Part shown: positions 1 through 6,835 of the stretch, one piece after another
How the letters are laid out: the number at the start of each line of letters is the position of its first letter
Numbering within the stretch: the first letter of the stretch is position 1
Origin: Pseudomonadales bacterium
GTDB lineage: Bacteria; Pseudomonadota; Gammaproteobacteria; Pseudomonadales; DT-91
Assembly (NCBI GenBank): GCA_013215025.1
Contig: JABSRR010000090.1
Span: 1-9,438 of the forward strand
Direction: 5' to 3'
DNA: 9,438 bases
Position numbers and translations under genes: made by a program
The notes under the pieces: model-generated
Told to the model about the DNA's origin: nothing
Databases searched by the model: none
What the model saw: the letters and a program-made list of their open reading frames with translations, nothing else

Positions 1-107
1 TGGCAATAACCGCGTACAGCTTGTTAATTTATAGCTGTTAAGTTAAAGAGCGATTATAAACAGAGATTGTCGAGCATAGGTTTATTTAGGCCTCAGCTGC
101 TGATTCA
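1..107. other. Left-edge noncoding stretch
   Basis: No open frame with a convincing start or protein character is visible here. It lies downstream of the minus-strand membrane protein gene that ends at 108. A 6-bp inverted repeat (ACAGCT at 16-21, AGCTGT at 33-38, 11-nt loop) is the only structure seen. It has no flanking T-run, so it is not called a terminator. Confidence 0.5.
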
Positions 108-1475
108 TCAATTTATGTTTAAAAAATAACTTATATTTTTGTTGCTTGTAATGCGCTGCCAGGCGCTTTGCTTGCGCCGCTTGCTGCTGTTTTCCGGTAA
201 TTCTGTTAGTGCACGCGCCATTAGCTTGAATGCATCTGGCAGGCAGGCGGCGTTGTTAAAATCTTTCTGAATACCATTGAGGCAGGCTATACATAGCTTC
301 AGGCTGCCCTGATCGAACAGCTGCTGTGCCAGTTGCAGGCGTACTTCGGCACGGTCGGCTTTGAACGATGGGTCAGCGTGTAATAATCGCTTATAGCTTT
401 GAATCGCCAGTGCTTTATCGTGATGCTGTAGCAGGTGTTCAAGGTAATAGCTGCCATAGTCTTGCAGTTCGTCGGTATGCTGCCTGGCTAATACCAGTTC
501 AAACATATCGGCGCTAAGCCTAACGCTTTGCGGCTGCTGCTTCACACCGGCAGATAAGCTGTCTAAGCAGGCATCGACACGGCCGTTTCGAATCAGTCGC
601 TGCGCTTGGTGCCAAATTTGCTTGACTGGGTCGACAGGCTCCGGCTGCTCGCGGCTGTGGGTTTTTTCGGCAATGCTAAGACCAAAGCTGTCTTGAAATT
701 GATAAATTAAATAGCCCATCATGTGAAACACGATAATCAGGTAAAAGTAACTAACGAGCGTTTCTAAGCCCGCGCTGATAAGGCTTAAATGTTGACCCAG
801 CAAGCTGTGAATACTGGCAACAGAGCCTGCCATAATATAGATAAACACCAGCAGTAGGCCATAGGCGCTGCCAAGTTTGCCAATCAGCGCCAGTTGCTTG
901 ATCGGGTTAATGGCAACCAGCAGGGCGTTAGTGGTGCCTAAAATAATTATCGCTGCCGGCAGGGCTGCCAGCCAAATCAGACACAGTATGCCGCCAAGTT
1001 TGGCGCCAAACCATTGCACGCTAAAACCACAGAGCACAATATTGGCAATCAGTAGTGCTGCAAATTCCAATATTCTGCGGCTACCATACAGATCATGATT
1101 GGAAAGCGGCGGCGCCTGCATATCACCTTCGGCAGTCTGCGTTAAGCAACTAAAGCTATAGCTTAAGGCGATTGCACTGAGTAATAACTGCAATAGCCCG
1201 CCTAAAGGAAAACAGCTCAGCAGCATGCTGATTAGAGATAATGCGCTGATTAATATCAAGGTTTCACGTTTCAGCGGATAACGAAAACTCTCAGGCAGGC
1301 GTTTATGAAATGGCGTAATATGCTCACCCGCGCCAATCGGGTTAACTATAACATCACATTCTACGCAGCGGTGGCTGCGGTCAGGATGGGCTTTGACGCA
1401 GTGTTGGCATAGAAAATGTCCACATTGCGGGCATTGATAACGGGCCTGGCTAAGCGGGTGAAATTGACAATGCAT
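108..1475 (-). CDS. B-box zinc-finger, six-helix membrane protein with helical (TPR-like) C-terminus
   Basis: The product has 455 residues and no function I can assign. The first 40 residues hold a textbook B-box spacing: C3-x2-H6-x8-C15-x2-C18-x4-C23-x2-C26-x3-H30-x4-H35, followed by C37-x2-C40, so one or two zinc ions are expected. About six hydrophobic segments follow (near 72-88, 91-110, 135-153, 161-181, 203-222 and 238-259). A soluble helical tail runs from about 283 to 430 and looks TPR-like, with repeated Leu/Ala-rich helix pairs. An upstream ATG at 1562 would give 484 residues. I chose 1475 because a strong AAGGA (1483-1487) lies 7 nt before it and because it starts 4 nt after the rhomboid stop. 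Translational coupling with the rhomboid gene is likely. The 'EGDMQAPPL' segment between helices 2 and 3 faintly recalls DUF4013-type membrane proteins, which is only a guess. The zinc finger and tail are inferred to be cytoplasmic. Confidence 0.8.
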   Translation of the reverse strand: MHCQFHPLSQARYQCPQCGHFLCQHCVKAHPDRSHRCVECDVIVNPIGAGEHITPFHKRLPESFRYPLKRETLILISALSLISMLLSCFPLGGLLQLLLSAIALSYSFSCLTQTAEGDMQAPPLSNHDLYGSRRILEFAALLIANIVLCGFSVQWFGAKLGGILCLIWLAALPAAIIILGTTNALLVAINPIKQLALIGKLGSAYGLLLVFIYIMAGSVASIHSLLGQHLSLISAGLETLVSYFYLIIVFHMMGYLIYQFQDSFGLSIAEKTHSREQPEPVDPVKQIWHQAQRLIRNGRVDACLDSLSAGVKQQPQSVRLSADMFELVLARQHTDELQDYGSYYLEHLLQHHDKALAIQSYKRLLHADPSFKADRAEVRLQLAQQLFDQGSLKLCIACLNGIQKDFNNAACLPDAFKLMARALTELPENSSKRRKQSAWQRITSNKNISYFLNIN

Positions 1476-1479
1476 CGCG

Positions 1480-2949
1480 CTATCCTTGTGCCACTGGCAG
1501 ACTGTGTTGGTCGGCCCAGTTATTATAGTGCTTCGCTTTTTGCGGGTGATTAAGTCGCTCAAACTTAAGGCTGAGTTTACGCGCTAAAATGCAGATTTTT
1601 TCAGCTAACTGTTTGTCTTCAGGCGCTGCTGCCGAGAGGCTTAAAAAAATCTGTTCAGCCAGTGTGGGGTCGTCTCGCTGACAGAGCGCGTTGGCTAATT
1701 GGCACTGCTGAATCGGCTGCAATAACTTGGCAAGCTCTGTTTGTTGCTGAACCACTATCTCGGCAATGGCATTGATTTCAAATTTGAGCGCCTGTTTGTC
1801 ACTCAGCAGCTCCGCAGCTAGCGCTAGCGCTTTAGCTTGGCTAGCTGAGGTATTGATAGCGTGGCAAAGGCGATATTGCAGCAGCAACATTTCAAAATCG
1901 TCTGCATAGTCGATGCGATAGGCATCAATCGCCTCGACAGTTTGCATCAGTTTAAAATGATTTAAATTGTTGAGCACTTTATCTCTAGCCAGCTGCTGCG
2001 GCGCAATCGATTGTTCATCGTGATCAAGATAGTCTTGATTAATCGCCAAGGGCCGCAGCTGACGATATATCAACATTAATAAACCGCCGGTTAAAAAGCC
2101 GCCGACATGCGCTAAAAAAGCAATCTGAGATTCGGATTGGCTGACATATTGAAATAATTCTAGTGCAATATACAGCGGTAAAAGTACCAAGGCGGGGGCG
2201 CGAAAATAGCCCACAAAGAAATACAGCCAGTAAAAAAACTGAATTTTTTTCAGCCCAAACACCACCAGATACATCGCCATTACCCCAGAAATCGCACCTG
2301 AGGCACCAATTAACGGCACGGCGCTGCTGAGGTTACTGGCGCTATGCAATAGCCCTGCGCCGATGCCTGCGAGCAAATAAAACCCTAAGAAGCGAAGATG
2401 GCCGATAGCCGCCTCAACCACAAAGCCGCAGATAATCAGGAACACCATATTACCAAATAAGTGTAGGAAGCTGCCGTGTAAAAATTGTGAGCTGATTAAC
2501 TGCAGCAATGACAGCTGTTGCGGTATTAAACCATACTGAATGCTGGAGAGTTGCTGGAGCTGGCTATTGACGCCGTCTCGCGCTTGTTGCCAGTGCTGAA
2601 GCTCAGCTTCTGCTATATGCTCTGCGGCATGCAGCTGGAGGTAGTTATTAAATTCGAGATCCATGGCGATTACATAGCTTAGCTGGCGCGTGGCCTGCTG
2701 CTGATACAGCTGTTCTATGTAGCGCTGTTTTGCTGGCTGTATCGCTGCACTTGCAAGATAGTCTAGATAAATCGGGTATTCAGCTTGCAGTAAATTTGCT
2801 TGCAGATAGGCTTTGACAGCGTTTTCAGACTTTATGCCATCGTCAGATTGATAGAGAATAAAAATACAGCTATTGAGAAGCACGAGGCAGCTAAGAACGA
2901 TGGGTTTTACCTGCCAGGAAAACCGTTTTTCTGCCGGTAATATAATCAT
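1480..2949 (-). CDS. Rhomboid-family intramembrane serine protease with helical C-terminal tail
   Basis: The product has 489 residues. Rhomboids cleave transmembrane substrates within the membrane using a Ser-His dyad. Visible are the HGxxxHxxGN motif (H158, H163, N167), the nucleophile motif GASG (S217) followed by a GxxxG-like helix, and the base in AHVGG (H281), so the core is predicted to be active. An N-terminal hydrophobic anchor (about 15-33) precedes a polar, Gln-rich helical region (about 40-145) that should lie outside the cytoplasm. The six-helix core spans about 146-296. A cytosolic tail of about 190 residues (300-489) is rich in Ala/Leu helices and looks like a degenerate TPR or alpha-solenoid. 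Classical rhomboids such as GlpG are about 280 residues, so both extensions are unusual. The ATG at 2949 is the only possible start (an in-frame stop lies just upstream), but its Shine-Dalgarno is poor. Substrate unknown; the coupled B-box protein is the obvious partner candidate. Confidence 0.88.
   Translation of the reverse strand: MIILPAEKRFSWQVKPIVLSCLVLLNSCIFILYQSDDGIKSENAVKAYLQANLLQAEYPIYLDYLASAAIQPAKQRYIEQLYQQQATRQLSYVIAMDLEFNNYLQLHAAEHIAEAELQHWQQARDGVNSQLQQLSSIQYGLIPQQLSLLQLISSQFLHGSFLHLFGNMVFLIICGFVVEAAIGHLRFLGFYLLAGIGAGLLHSASNLSSAVPLIGASGAISGVMAMYLVVFGLKKIQFFYWLYFFVGYFRAPALVLLPLYIALELFQYVSQSESQIAFLAHVGGFLTGGLLMLIYRQLRPLAINQDYLDHDEQSIAPQQLARDKVLNNLNHFKLMQTVEAIDAYRIDYADDFEMLLLQYRLCHAINTSASQAKALALAAELLSDKQALKFEINAIAEIVVQQQTELAKLLQPIQQCQLANALCQRDDPTLAEQIFLSLSAAAPEDKQLAEKICILARKLSLKFERLNHPQKAKHYNNWADQHSLPVAQG
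1483..1487 (-). promoter_or_regulatory. Ribosome binding site that fixes the start at 1475
   Basis: The minus strand reads AAGGA, 7 nt before the ATG at 1475. It lies inside the last codons of the rhomboid gene, whose TAG stop is at 1480-1482. It supports the shorter reading of the B-box gene and translational coupling of the pair. Confidence 0.7.
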
Positions 2950-3022
2950 AATGATATGGTGTTGAAATCCTTTGATTGCACCTTAACAAATCAGTGTATA
3001 AATGCAATTATTCGGCTATTTA

Positions 3023-3055
3023 ACTGCTATTCATATCACTGCTATTCATATCACT
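3023..3055. repeat. 15-bp direct repeat, two copies plus 3 bases
   Basis: ACTGCTATTCATATC occurs at 3023-3037 and again, identical and head to tail, at 3038-3052. It is followed by the first three bases of a third copy. It sits about 75 bases upstream of the rhomboid start and may be simple slippage or a duplicated binding site. Confidence 0.85.
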
Positions 3056-3101
3056 TAGACCTTAAGCCTTATGCCAGATGTGTGATCTATCTGCCGCTAA
3101 T

Positions 3102-3196
3102 AGTGTGAGGCAAAGTGCGATAAATAGCGAACTAATAGTGCGAGCTATAGTGAGAGCTATAGTGAGAGCTATAGTGCGATCTATAGTGAGAGTCAT
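3102..3196. repeat. 12-bp tandem repeat array (AGTGAGAGCTAT type)
   Basis: About eight head-to-tail units. The central ones are clear: 3137-3148 AGTGCGAGCTAT, 3149-3160 and 3161-3172 both AGTGAGAGCTAT, 3173-3184 AGTGCGATCTAT, and 3185-3196 AGTGAGAGTCAT. Towards 3102 the units decay (AGTGTGAGGCAA, AGTGCGATAAAT, and one 11-base unit). Each junction creates the palindrome CTATAG. A 12-bp period is a multiple of three, so both strands read as 4-residue repeats, but nothing else suggests translation. The graded decay suggests a minisatellite growing at its right side. Confidence 0.85.
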
Positions 3197-3388
3197 CGCG
3201 ATAAAAATACTTCAGCCACTGCGGAATAATGTTGTGCGCATTGAGGCAAGAAAATCTTCCGCCGTTATCGTATATAGGCAATGACAACACAGCCCATAAA
3301 ATACAAACAACGCACACGATTATGTTAGCAAGCCGATATCGCCGTTAAAAAATCCAAGCACGCAATCAACCACCACCAAGACACTATT

Positions 3389-3802
3389 ATGCTTTATATT
3401 TCTGCCGACATTCAGCTTGCCGATTGGGAGATACAGTTTCAAGCCATCAGGGCACAGGGTGCGGGCGGCCAACATGTTAATAAGGTCTCGACCGCGGTTC
3501 AGCTGCGCTTTGATATTCACCGCTCTAGTTTGCCAGCACGCTATAAACGCAATCTACTGGCCCTGCGCGATAGTCGGATTAATCAGCACGGGGTTATTAT
3601 TATTAAAGCGCAGTCTCATCGCAGCCAAACGGCCAATAAAGACGAAGCGCTGGCGCGATTAAAGGCCTTAATAATCAAAGCAAATCAGCGGCAAAAGCCG
3701 CGTCTGGCAACGCGGCCTACTCGAGGTGCAGTGCGGCGACGCCTGCATGCCAAAAAACAGCAGGCCGAAAAGAAAGCGCAGCGTCAAAAACCCGTGCTGT
3801 AG
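3389..3802 (+). CDS. arfB: Alternative ribosome-rescue factor ArfB (peptidyl-tRNA hydrolase)
   Basis: ArfB (YaeJ) releases peptides from ribosomes stalled on non-stop mRNA by hydrolysing the peptidyl-tRNA ester in the A site. The 137 residues match the usual length of about 140. The release-factor motif GAGGQHVNK holds G26-G27-Q28, followed by the KVSTAVQLRFDI strand typical of the family. The C-terminal tail (about 107-137) is packed with Arg and Lys, as needed to enter the empty mRNA channel. It is the stand-alone rescue factor, being far too short for RF1 or RF2 and lacking their codon-recognition domains. The gene is monocistronic: the rhomboid pair diverges upstream across 439 bases, and yghU converges 16 bases downstream. 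The Shine-Dalgarno is weak (AAGAC before the ATG). Confidence 0.95.
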   Translation: MLYISADIQLADWEIQFQAIRAQGAGGQHVNKVSTAVQLRFDIHRSSLPARYKRNLLALRDSRINQHGVIIIKAQSHRSQTANKDEALARLKALIIKANQRQKPRLATRPTRGAVRRRLHAKKQQAEKKAQRQKPVL

Positions 3803-3818
3803 GCAATGCTTTCCAGGC

Positions 3819-4646
3819 TTAATGGCGCTCGCGTATTTGCTCGGCTTCGTCGCCCCAAAACACGTTAATTTTTCGGCCAAGCTGCACCGCAGGTCTGGCT
3901 GCGATCGATTCGGCCCAGCGCTTGACGTGTTGGTATTGATCAACCGAGAGAAAAGTTTGCGCCTGATAGAGCGAGCCGATGACCAGTTCACCGTACCAAG
4001 GGTAGGTTGCCATATCGGCTAGGCTGTATTGGTCGCCTGCGAGGTAGGCTTGTTTGGCGAGGTGTTTATCTAACACATCCAGTTGCCGTTTTACTTCCAT
4101 GCTGTAACGATCAATCGGGTATTCAAATTTCTCAGGCGCATAGGCATAGAAATGCCCAAAGCCACCGCCTAAAAACGGTGTGCTGGCCATTTGCCAAAAT
4201 AGCCAGTTGTGCATCGCCTGACGCTGTCGAAAGTCGGTAGGAATAAACTGCTGAAATTTTTCACCCAGATACAGCAGAATGGCGGCCGATTCAAATACCG
4301 CTAACTCACCTTGACCATCACTGGCTTGTGTATCAATCAGGGCGGGTATTTTTGAGTTGGGATTGGCGTCGACAAAACCGCTGCTGAACTGATCGCCTTC
4401 GGTAATATTAATTAAAAACGCGTCGTATTCGGCAGCGCTTTCGCCGAGCGCTAATAGCTCTTCAAGCAGGATGGTGACTTTGACCCCGTTCGGCGTGCCC
4501 ATTGAGTAGAGCTGCAGTGGGTGTTTACCGCGCGGTAAGGGCTGTTGAAAAGTGGCACCGGCCTCGGGGCGATTAATATTGGCGAACTCACCGCCGTTGT
4601 CGGCGTTCCAAGTCCATACTTTAGGCAATTGATAGGGTTTGCTCAT
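3819..4646 (-). CDS. yghU: YghU-type glutathione-dependent disulfide-bond oxidoreductase (GST, Nu class)
   Basis: The 275 residues closely follow E. coli YghU (about 288), a cytosolic thioredoxin-fold GST homologue that binds two glutathiones and has disulfide reductase activity. The family-specific N-terminal arm is present (KVWTWN near 9-14, FANINRP at 21-27). It is followed by the GST-N motif SMGTPNGVKV (48-57), NPNSKIPAL with its cis-Pro (95-103), and the gamma-glutamyl-binding FES (118-120). The helical GST-C domain contains LFWQMAST, the GGGFGHFY loop and the N-capping SLADMATYPW (208-217). The C-terminus ends at IRERH and lacks the last dozen or so residues of the E. coli protein. A GAGAAG ribosome site lies just before the ATG at 4646. 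Upstream, a minus-strand TATAAA (4699-4704) could be its -10 box, without a good -35. Confidence 0.93.
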   Translation of the reverse strand: MSKPYQLPKVWTWNADNGGEFANINRPEAGATFQQPLPRGKHPLQLYSMGTPNGVKVTILLEELLALGESAAEYDAFLINITEGDQFSSGFVDANPNSKIPALIDTQASDGQGELAVFESAAILLYLGEKFQQFIPTDFRQRQAMHNWLFWQMASTPFLGGGFGHFYAYAPEKFEYPIDRYSMEVKRQLDVLDKHLAKQAYLAGDQYSLADMATYPWYGELVIGSLYQAQTFLSVDQYQHVKRWAESIAARPAVQLGRKINVFWGDEAEQIRERH

Positions 4647-4705
4647 AGTCTTCTCGCGTTAGTGGCTGGCTAGCGGCTGATGTATCAGGGCTAGCTCTTT
4701 TATAA

Positions 4706-4738
4706 TGCTTGTATTGTATTAGTGCTTGTATTTATTAG
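4706..4738. repeat. Short tandem duplication (TGCTTGTATT units)
   Basis: TGCTTGTATTGTATTAG (4706-4722) is followed directly by TGCTTGTATTTATTAG (4723-4738), one base shorter. GCTTGTATT returns once more at 4772-4780 inside the end of the small gene on the minus strand. It lies in the 117-base gap upstream of yghU and is probably replication slippage. Confidence 0.7.
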
Positions 4739-4763
4739 TAGCGGTTGAGTTTGTGCTGTTAAT

Positions 4764-5036
4764 CTAATGGCGCTTGTATTGACTGGGGCAGACAAAGCGA
4801 TTAACCGCCTTGCTGCGCTGCTGCAGATGTTTGGTTTTGCGACCGCTAACACGGGCGCGCCATAATCTAAAGCTGCTTGGCTTAAGCTCACGCCGCATCA
4901 GCTGAATGACCGACGCCTCAGCCAGAGCAAATTGCGCTTCGATGGCTTCGAACGAGGTGCGATCTTCCCAGGCCATTTCGATAATGCGCGAAATCTCGTC
5001 GGCAGTAAAAGAGTCTGTATTAGCTTTCGTTGTCAT
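4764..5036 (-). CDS. Small DUF2805/TIGR03643-type protein
   Basis: The product has 90 residues and no known biochemical function. Residues 14-50 (ISRIIEMAWEDRTSFEAIE onwards) form a predicted helix-turn-helix like those of sigma-factor region 4 or small DNA-binding proteins. The motif that identifies the family follows: SSFRLWRARVSGRKTKH (54-70), rich in Arg and Lys. A basic tail of 20 residues lies beyond it. From memory, relatives are often found near photolyase/cryptochrome genes, but no such gene is in this window. It has its own 117-base gap to yghU on the same strand and diverges from the thioesterase gene across 150 bases. The start at 5036 leaves a short acidic/polar lead before the first helix. 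A nucleic-acid-binding role is inference. Confidence 0.82.
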   Translation of the reverse strand: MTTKANTDSFTADEISRIIEMAWEDRTSFEAIEAQFALAEASVIQLMRRELKPSSFRLWRARVSGRKTKHLQQRSKAVNRFVCPSQYKRH

Positions 5037-5139
5037 CTGTGATAAACGTGCCAGCCCTGCGGCTAGATCAGGCCTGTGGCCAGATCAGCACCATCTTGAT
5101 TATAGCCAAAGCCGAATTGCAGTTTATGACGGCGCGGGG

Positions 5140-5169
5140 TTGGCATGCTATGCTAGCTGAATTTACAGT
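5140..5169 (+). promoter_or_regulatory. Possible promoter of the thioesterase gene
   Basis: TTGGCA (5140-5145, five of six to the -35 consensus) is separated by 18 bases from TACAGT (5164-5169, four of six to the -10). The start codon is at 5187, so the leader would be very short. Nothing else in 5037-5186 looks better. This is a weak consensus match only. Confidence 0.3.
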
Positions 5170-5186
5170 ATAAGATTAAAGCCAAT

Positions 5187-5591
5187 ATGCAAAGCGATGT
5201 ATTTCATTTTTCCGTGCAGATTTATTATGAAGACACGGACCATTCAGGCGTGGTGTATCACCCTAATTTTTTAAAATATTTTGAGCGCGCGCGCGAGCAT
5301 GTGATTGATGCCGAGCGCTTAGCTGCGCTATGGCGTGAACATGGTTTGGGCTTTGCCGTGTATAAAGCCAATCTAACGTTTCAAGATGGCGTTGAGTTTG
5401 CTGAGGTTTGCGATATTCGCACCCAGTTCAGTGTAGACGGCAAATATAAAACCCTCTGGCGGCAAGAGGTGTGGCGACCTGAGGCAACAAAACCTGCGGT
5501 GATAGGCGATATTGAAATGGTATGTATGGATAAGCAAAAACGCCTGCAGCCGATACCGCTGGCTATTTTAGAAGCGCTTAATACGGTTTAA
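5187..5591 (+). CDS. YbgC-type hotdog-fold acyl-CoA thioesterase
   Basis: The 134 residues match the usual 130-140 of the 4-hydroxybenzoyl-CoA thioesterase/YbgC family, cytosolic enzymes that hydrolyse acyl-CoA thioesters. The signature is near the N-terminus: YYEDTDHSGVVYHPNFLKYFERARE, with the catalytic-type D18 and the Y24-H25 pair. The hotdog core follows, with conserved strands around 54-75 and 84-92. Classical ybgC sits at the head of the tol-pal cluster. This copy stands alone, so it may be a paralogue and I give no symbol. It converges on the diguanylate cyclase gene with a 15-base gap. Its proximity to the PUFA locus suggests, but does not show, a role in handling acyl products. The upstream Shine-Dalgarno is poor. 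Confidence 0.9.
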   Translation: MQSDVFHFSVQIYYEDTDHSGVVYHPNFLKYFERAREHVIDAERLAALWREHGLGFAVYKANLTFQDGVEFAEVCDIRTQFSVDGKYKTLWRQEVWRPEATKPAVIGDIEMVCMDKQKRLQPIPLAILEALNTV

Positions 5592-5606
5592 TACGCTAAG
5601 CCATCC

Positions 5607-6800
5607 CTAACTGAGATGTTCTTTCAGCCTTGCCTGGCCCAGCATGAGCGAGCTGAGTTCGTCATCGTTTAAGAAGCACCAAGTATTGCGCGATTGTTTT
5701 GCTTTATACAGCGCTTTATCAGCCTGCAAATATAAGTGTTCGGCTTGTTCTTCAGGGTTGCTATTGGGCCGTGAAATAGCTACCCCAATGCTGCAAGATA
5801 TGTGAACTCTTTCGGCATGTTTAAAACTGATGCGGCTAGCAATCGCCTGTAAGATTTTATCGGCCACTGTGGCAACATCTTGCTGGCTGATATGTTCTAA
5901 AATAACCGCAAACTCGTCACCCCCTAAGCGTGCGGCCAAATCACTGGCGCGAATCGTATTTTTTAATTTATCGGCAACGTGTTTAAGCAGCTCATCGCCA
6001 ACGTGGTGGCCGTGCATATCATTCAGCGGTTTAAAGTGGTCAAGATCGATCATGAGCAGTGCAACTGAGGTTTTCTCACGGTTGGCTCGATTTAAGGCCT
6101 GCAATAAAGTTTGATTAAACAACTCGCGATTGGCTAAGTTGGTGAGCGGGTCGTGCAGTGCTAGATGTTGAAATTTTTGCTTCTGTTTTGAGCGCGCACT
6201 TAGCTGAGCTTTAAACAAGGTTTCAAATACATAGGCTAAGCTGGCTAAAATTAATAAGGTAAAGCAAAAAATAAATACCTGCAGCGCGCCTTTCTGGTCT
6301 GCTAACAGGTCGGGGTATTCGTGCTGATTGAATGACAGGCCGGTCATAAACACTAAGCTTGCAATAATGCTAATAGTCCAGGCCCAACCTGAGCTAGAGC
6401 CGATTAGAAAAAAACCCATAATGGGCGGCAGTGCCAGCAGGCTAATTACCGGGCTGTTGGCTGGCCCACCGGTAAAATAAATACCAATCAGCAAAATCAG
6501 GCTGGTGGATACGGTCATAATTGAACTGCTGATATTAATCGCGTATTTAAGCCCCAGTTTAAGCACCAGCAAAATCGCCACAAAGCTAATAAGGGCTAAA
6601 CTAGCCAGGCTTAAATTCAGGGTAAACAGTGCTTCGCTGATGCCAATGACATAAAACCAGATGTTTATCAGTAGCAAACAGATGAGGCAGGCATGGCTGA
6701 CAGCAACTATTACACGCTGGCGGATCAGATCGTCGGGGTGAATCGTGTCGGCGCGAGCGATAAAGGTGTCTAACAGCTTTATGGCTTGATAGTGCGACAT
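5607..6800 (-). CDS. Membrane diguanylate cyclase (GGDEF)
   Basis: The 397-residue product makes cyclic di-GMP from two GTP. The N-terminal half has about six hydrophobic segments (near 30-50, 58-80, 86-110, 117-132, 138-155 and 172-192), presumably a membrane sensor module. I cannot assign it to a named MASE or 7TM family. A short linker (195-215) leads to the GGDEF domain, which begins at DPLTNLANR (217-225). The active site is intact: D252 in the IDLDHFKPLN strand, GGDEF at 293-297, and SIGVA at 337-341. The inhibitory I-site RxxD is also present (R284, D287), five residues before GGDEF, so product inhibition is expected. No EAL domain is present. The ATG at 6800 has a GGA about 7 nt upstream. 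The gene starts 35 bases after the pfaE stop on the same strand, suggesting cotranscription. Confidence 0.93.
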   Translation of the reverse strand: MSHYQAIKLLDTFIARADTIHPDDLIRQRVIVAVSHACLICLLLINIWFYVIGISEALFTLNLSLASLALISFVAILLVLKLGLKYAINISSSIMTVSTSLILLIGIYFTGGPANSPVISLLALPPIMGFFLIGSSSGWAWTISIIASLVFMTGLSFNQHEYPDLLADQKGALQVFIFCFTLLILASLAYVFETLFKAQLSARSKQKQKFQHLALHDPLTNLANRELFNQTLLQALNRANREKTSVALLMIDLDHFKPLNDMHGHHVGDELLKHVADKLKNTIRASDLAARLGGDEFAVILEHISQQDVATVADKILQAIASRISFKHAERVHISCSIGVAISRPNSNPEEQAEHLYLQADKALYKAKQSRNTWCFLNDDELSSLMLGQARLKEHLS

Positions 6801-6835
6801 AGCTCAGTCCATTGGATTATTGTTATGTTTAATGT

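Larger units (their letters stand above)
2950..3388. other. 439-base divergent spacer between the rhomboid pair and arfB
   Basis: The spacer must hold the promoters of the minus-strand rhomboid pair and of arfB on the plus strand. It contains a 15-bp duplication and an array of 12-bp repeats (entered separately). Short open frames across the array encode only 4-residue repeats and are not called genes. On the minus strand a TATACA box lies near 2994-2999, with no good -35, so the rhomboid promoter is not assigned. Confidence 0.6.

Noticed and set aside
16..38. Terminator hairpin for the left operon
   Set aside because: The stem is only 6 bp with an 11-nt loop, without a T-run in either direction.
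1476..1562. Longer start (ATG at 1562) for the B-box membrane protein
   Set aside because: It would overlap the rhomboid gene by 83 bases and add a basic, low-complexity lead. The ATG at 1475 has an AAGGA at ideal spacing and starts exactly at the zinc finger.
3102..3196. CRISPR array
   Set aside because: The units are contiguous 12-mers with no spacers, far below CRISPR repeat length, and no cas genes are present.
3078..3317. Overlapping short open frames on both strands across the 12-bp array (68 and 61 codons)
   Set aside because: Most of their length is the 4-residue translation of the tandem repeat (AIVR or SSHY). Neither has a ribosome site or a recognisable domain, and they overlap each other.
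3803..3818. Bidirectional terminator between convergent arfB and yghU
   Set aside because: The 16-base gap has no inverted repeat or T-run. The same holds for the 15-base gap at 5592-5606.
5066..5090. AGATCAG direct repeat around GGCCTGTGGCC in the DUF2805/thioesterase spacer
   Set aside because: The arms are only 4 bp (GGCC) and the direct repeat is 7 bp. This is too short to call a regulatory site.
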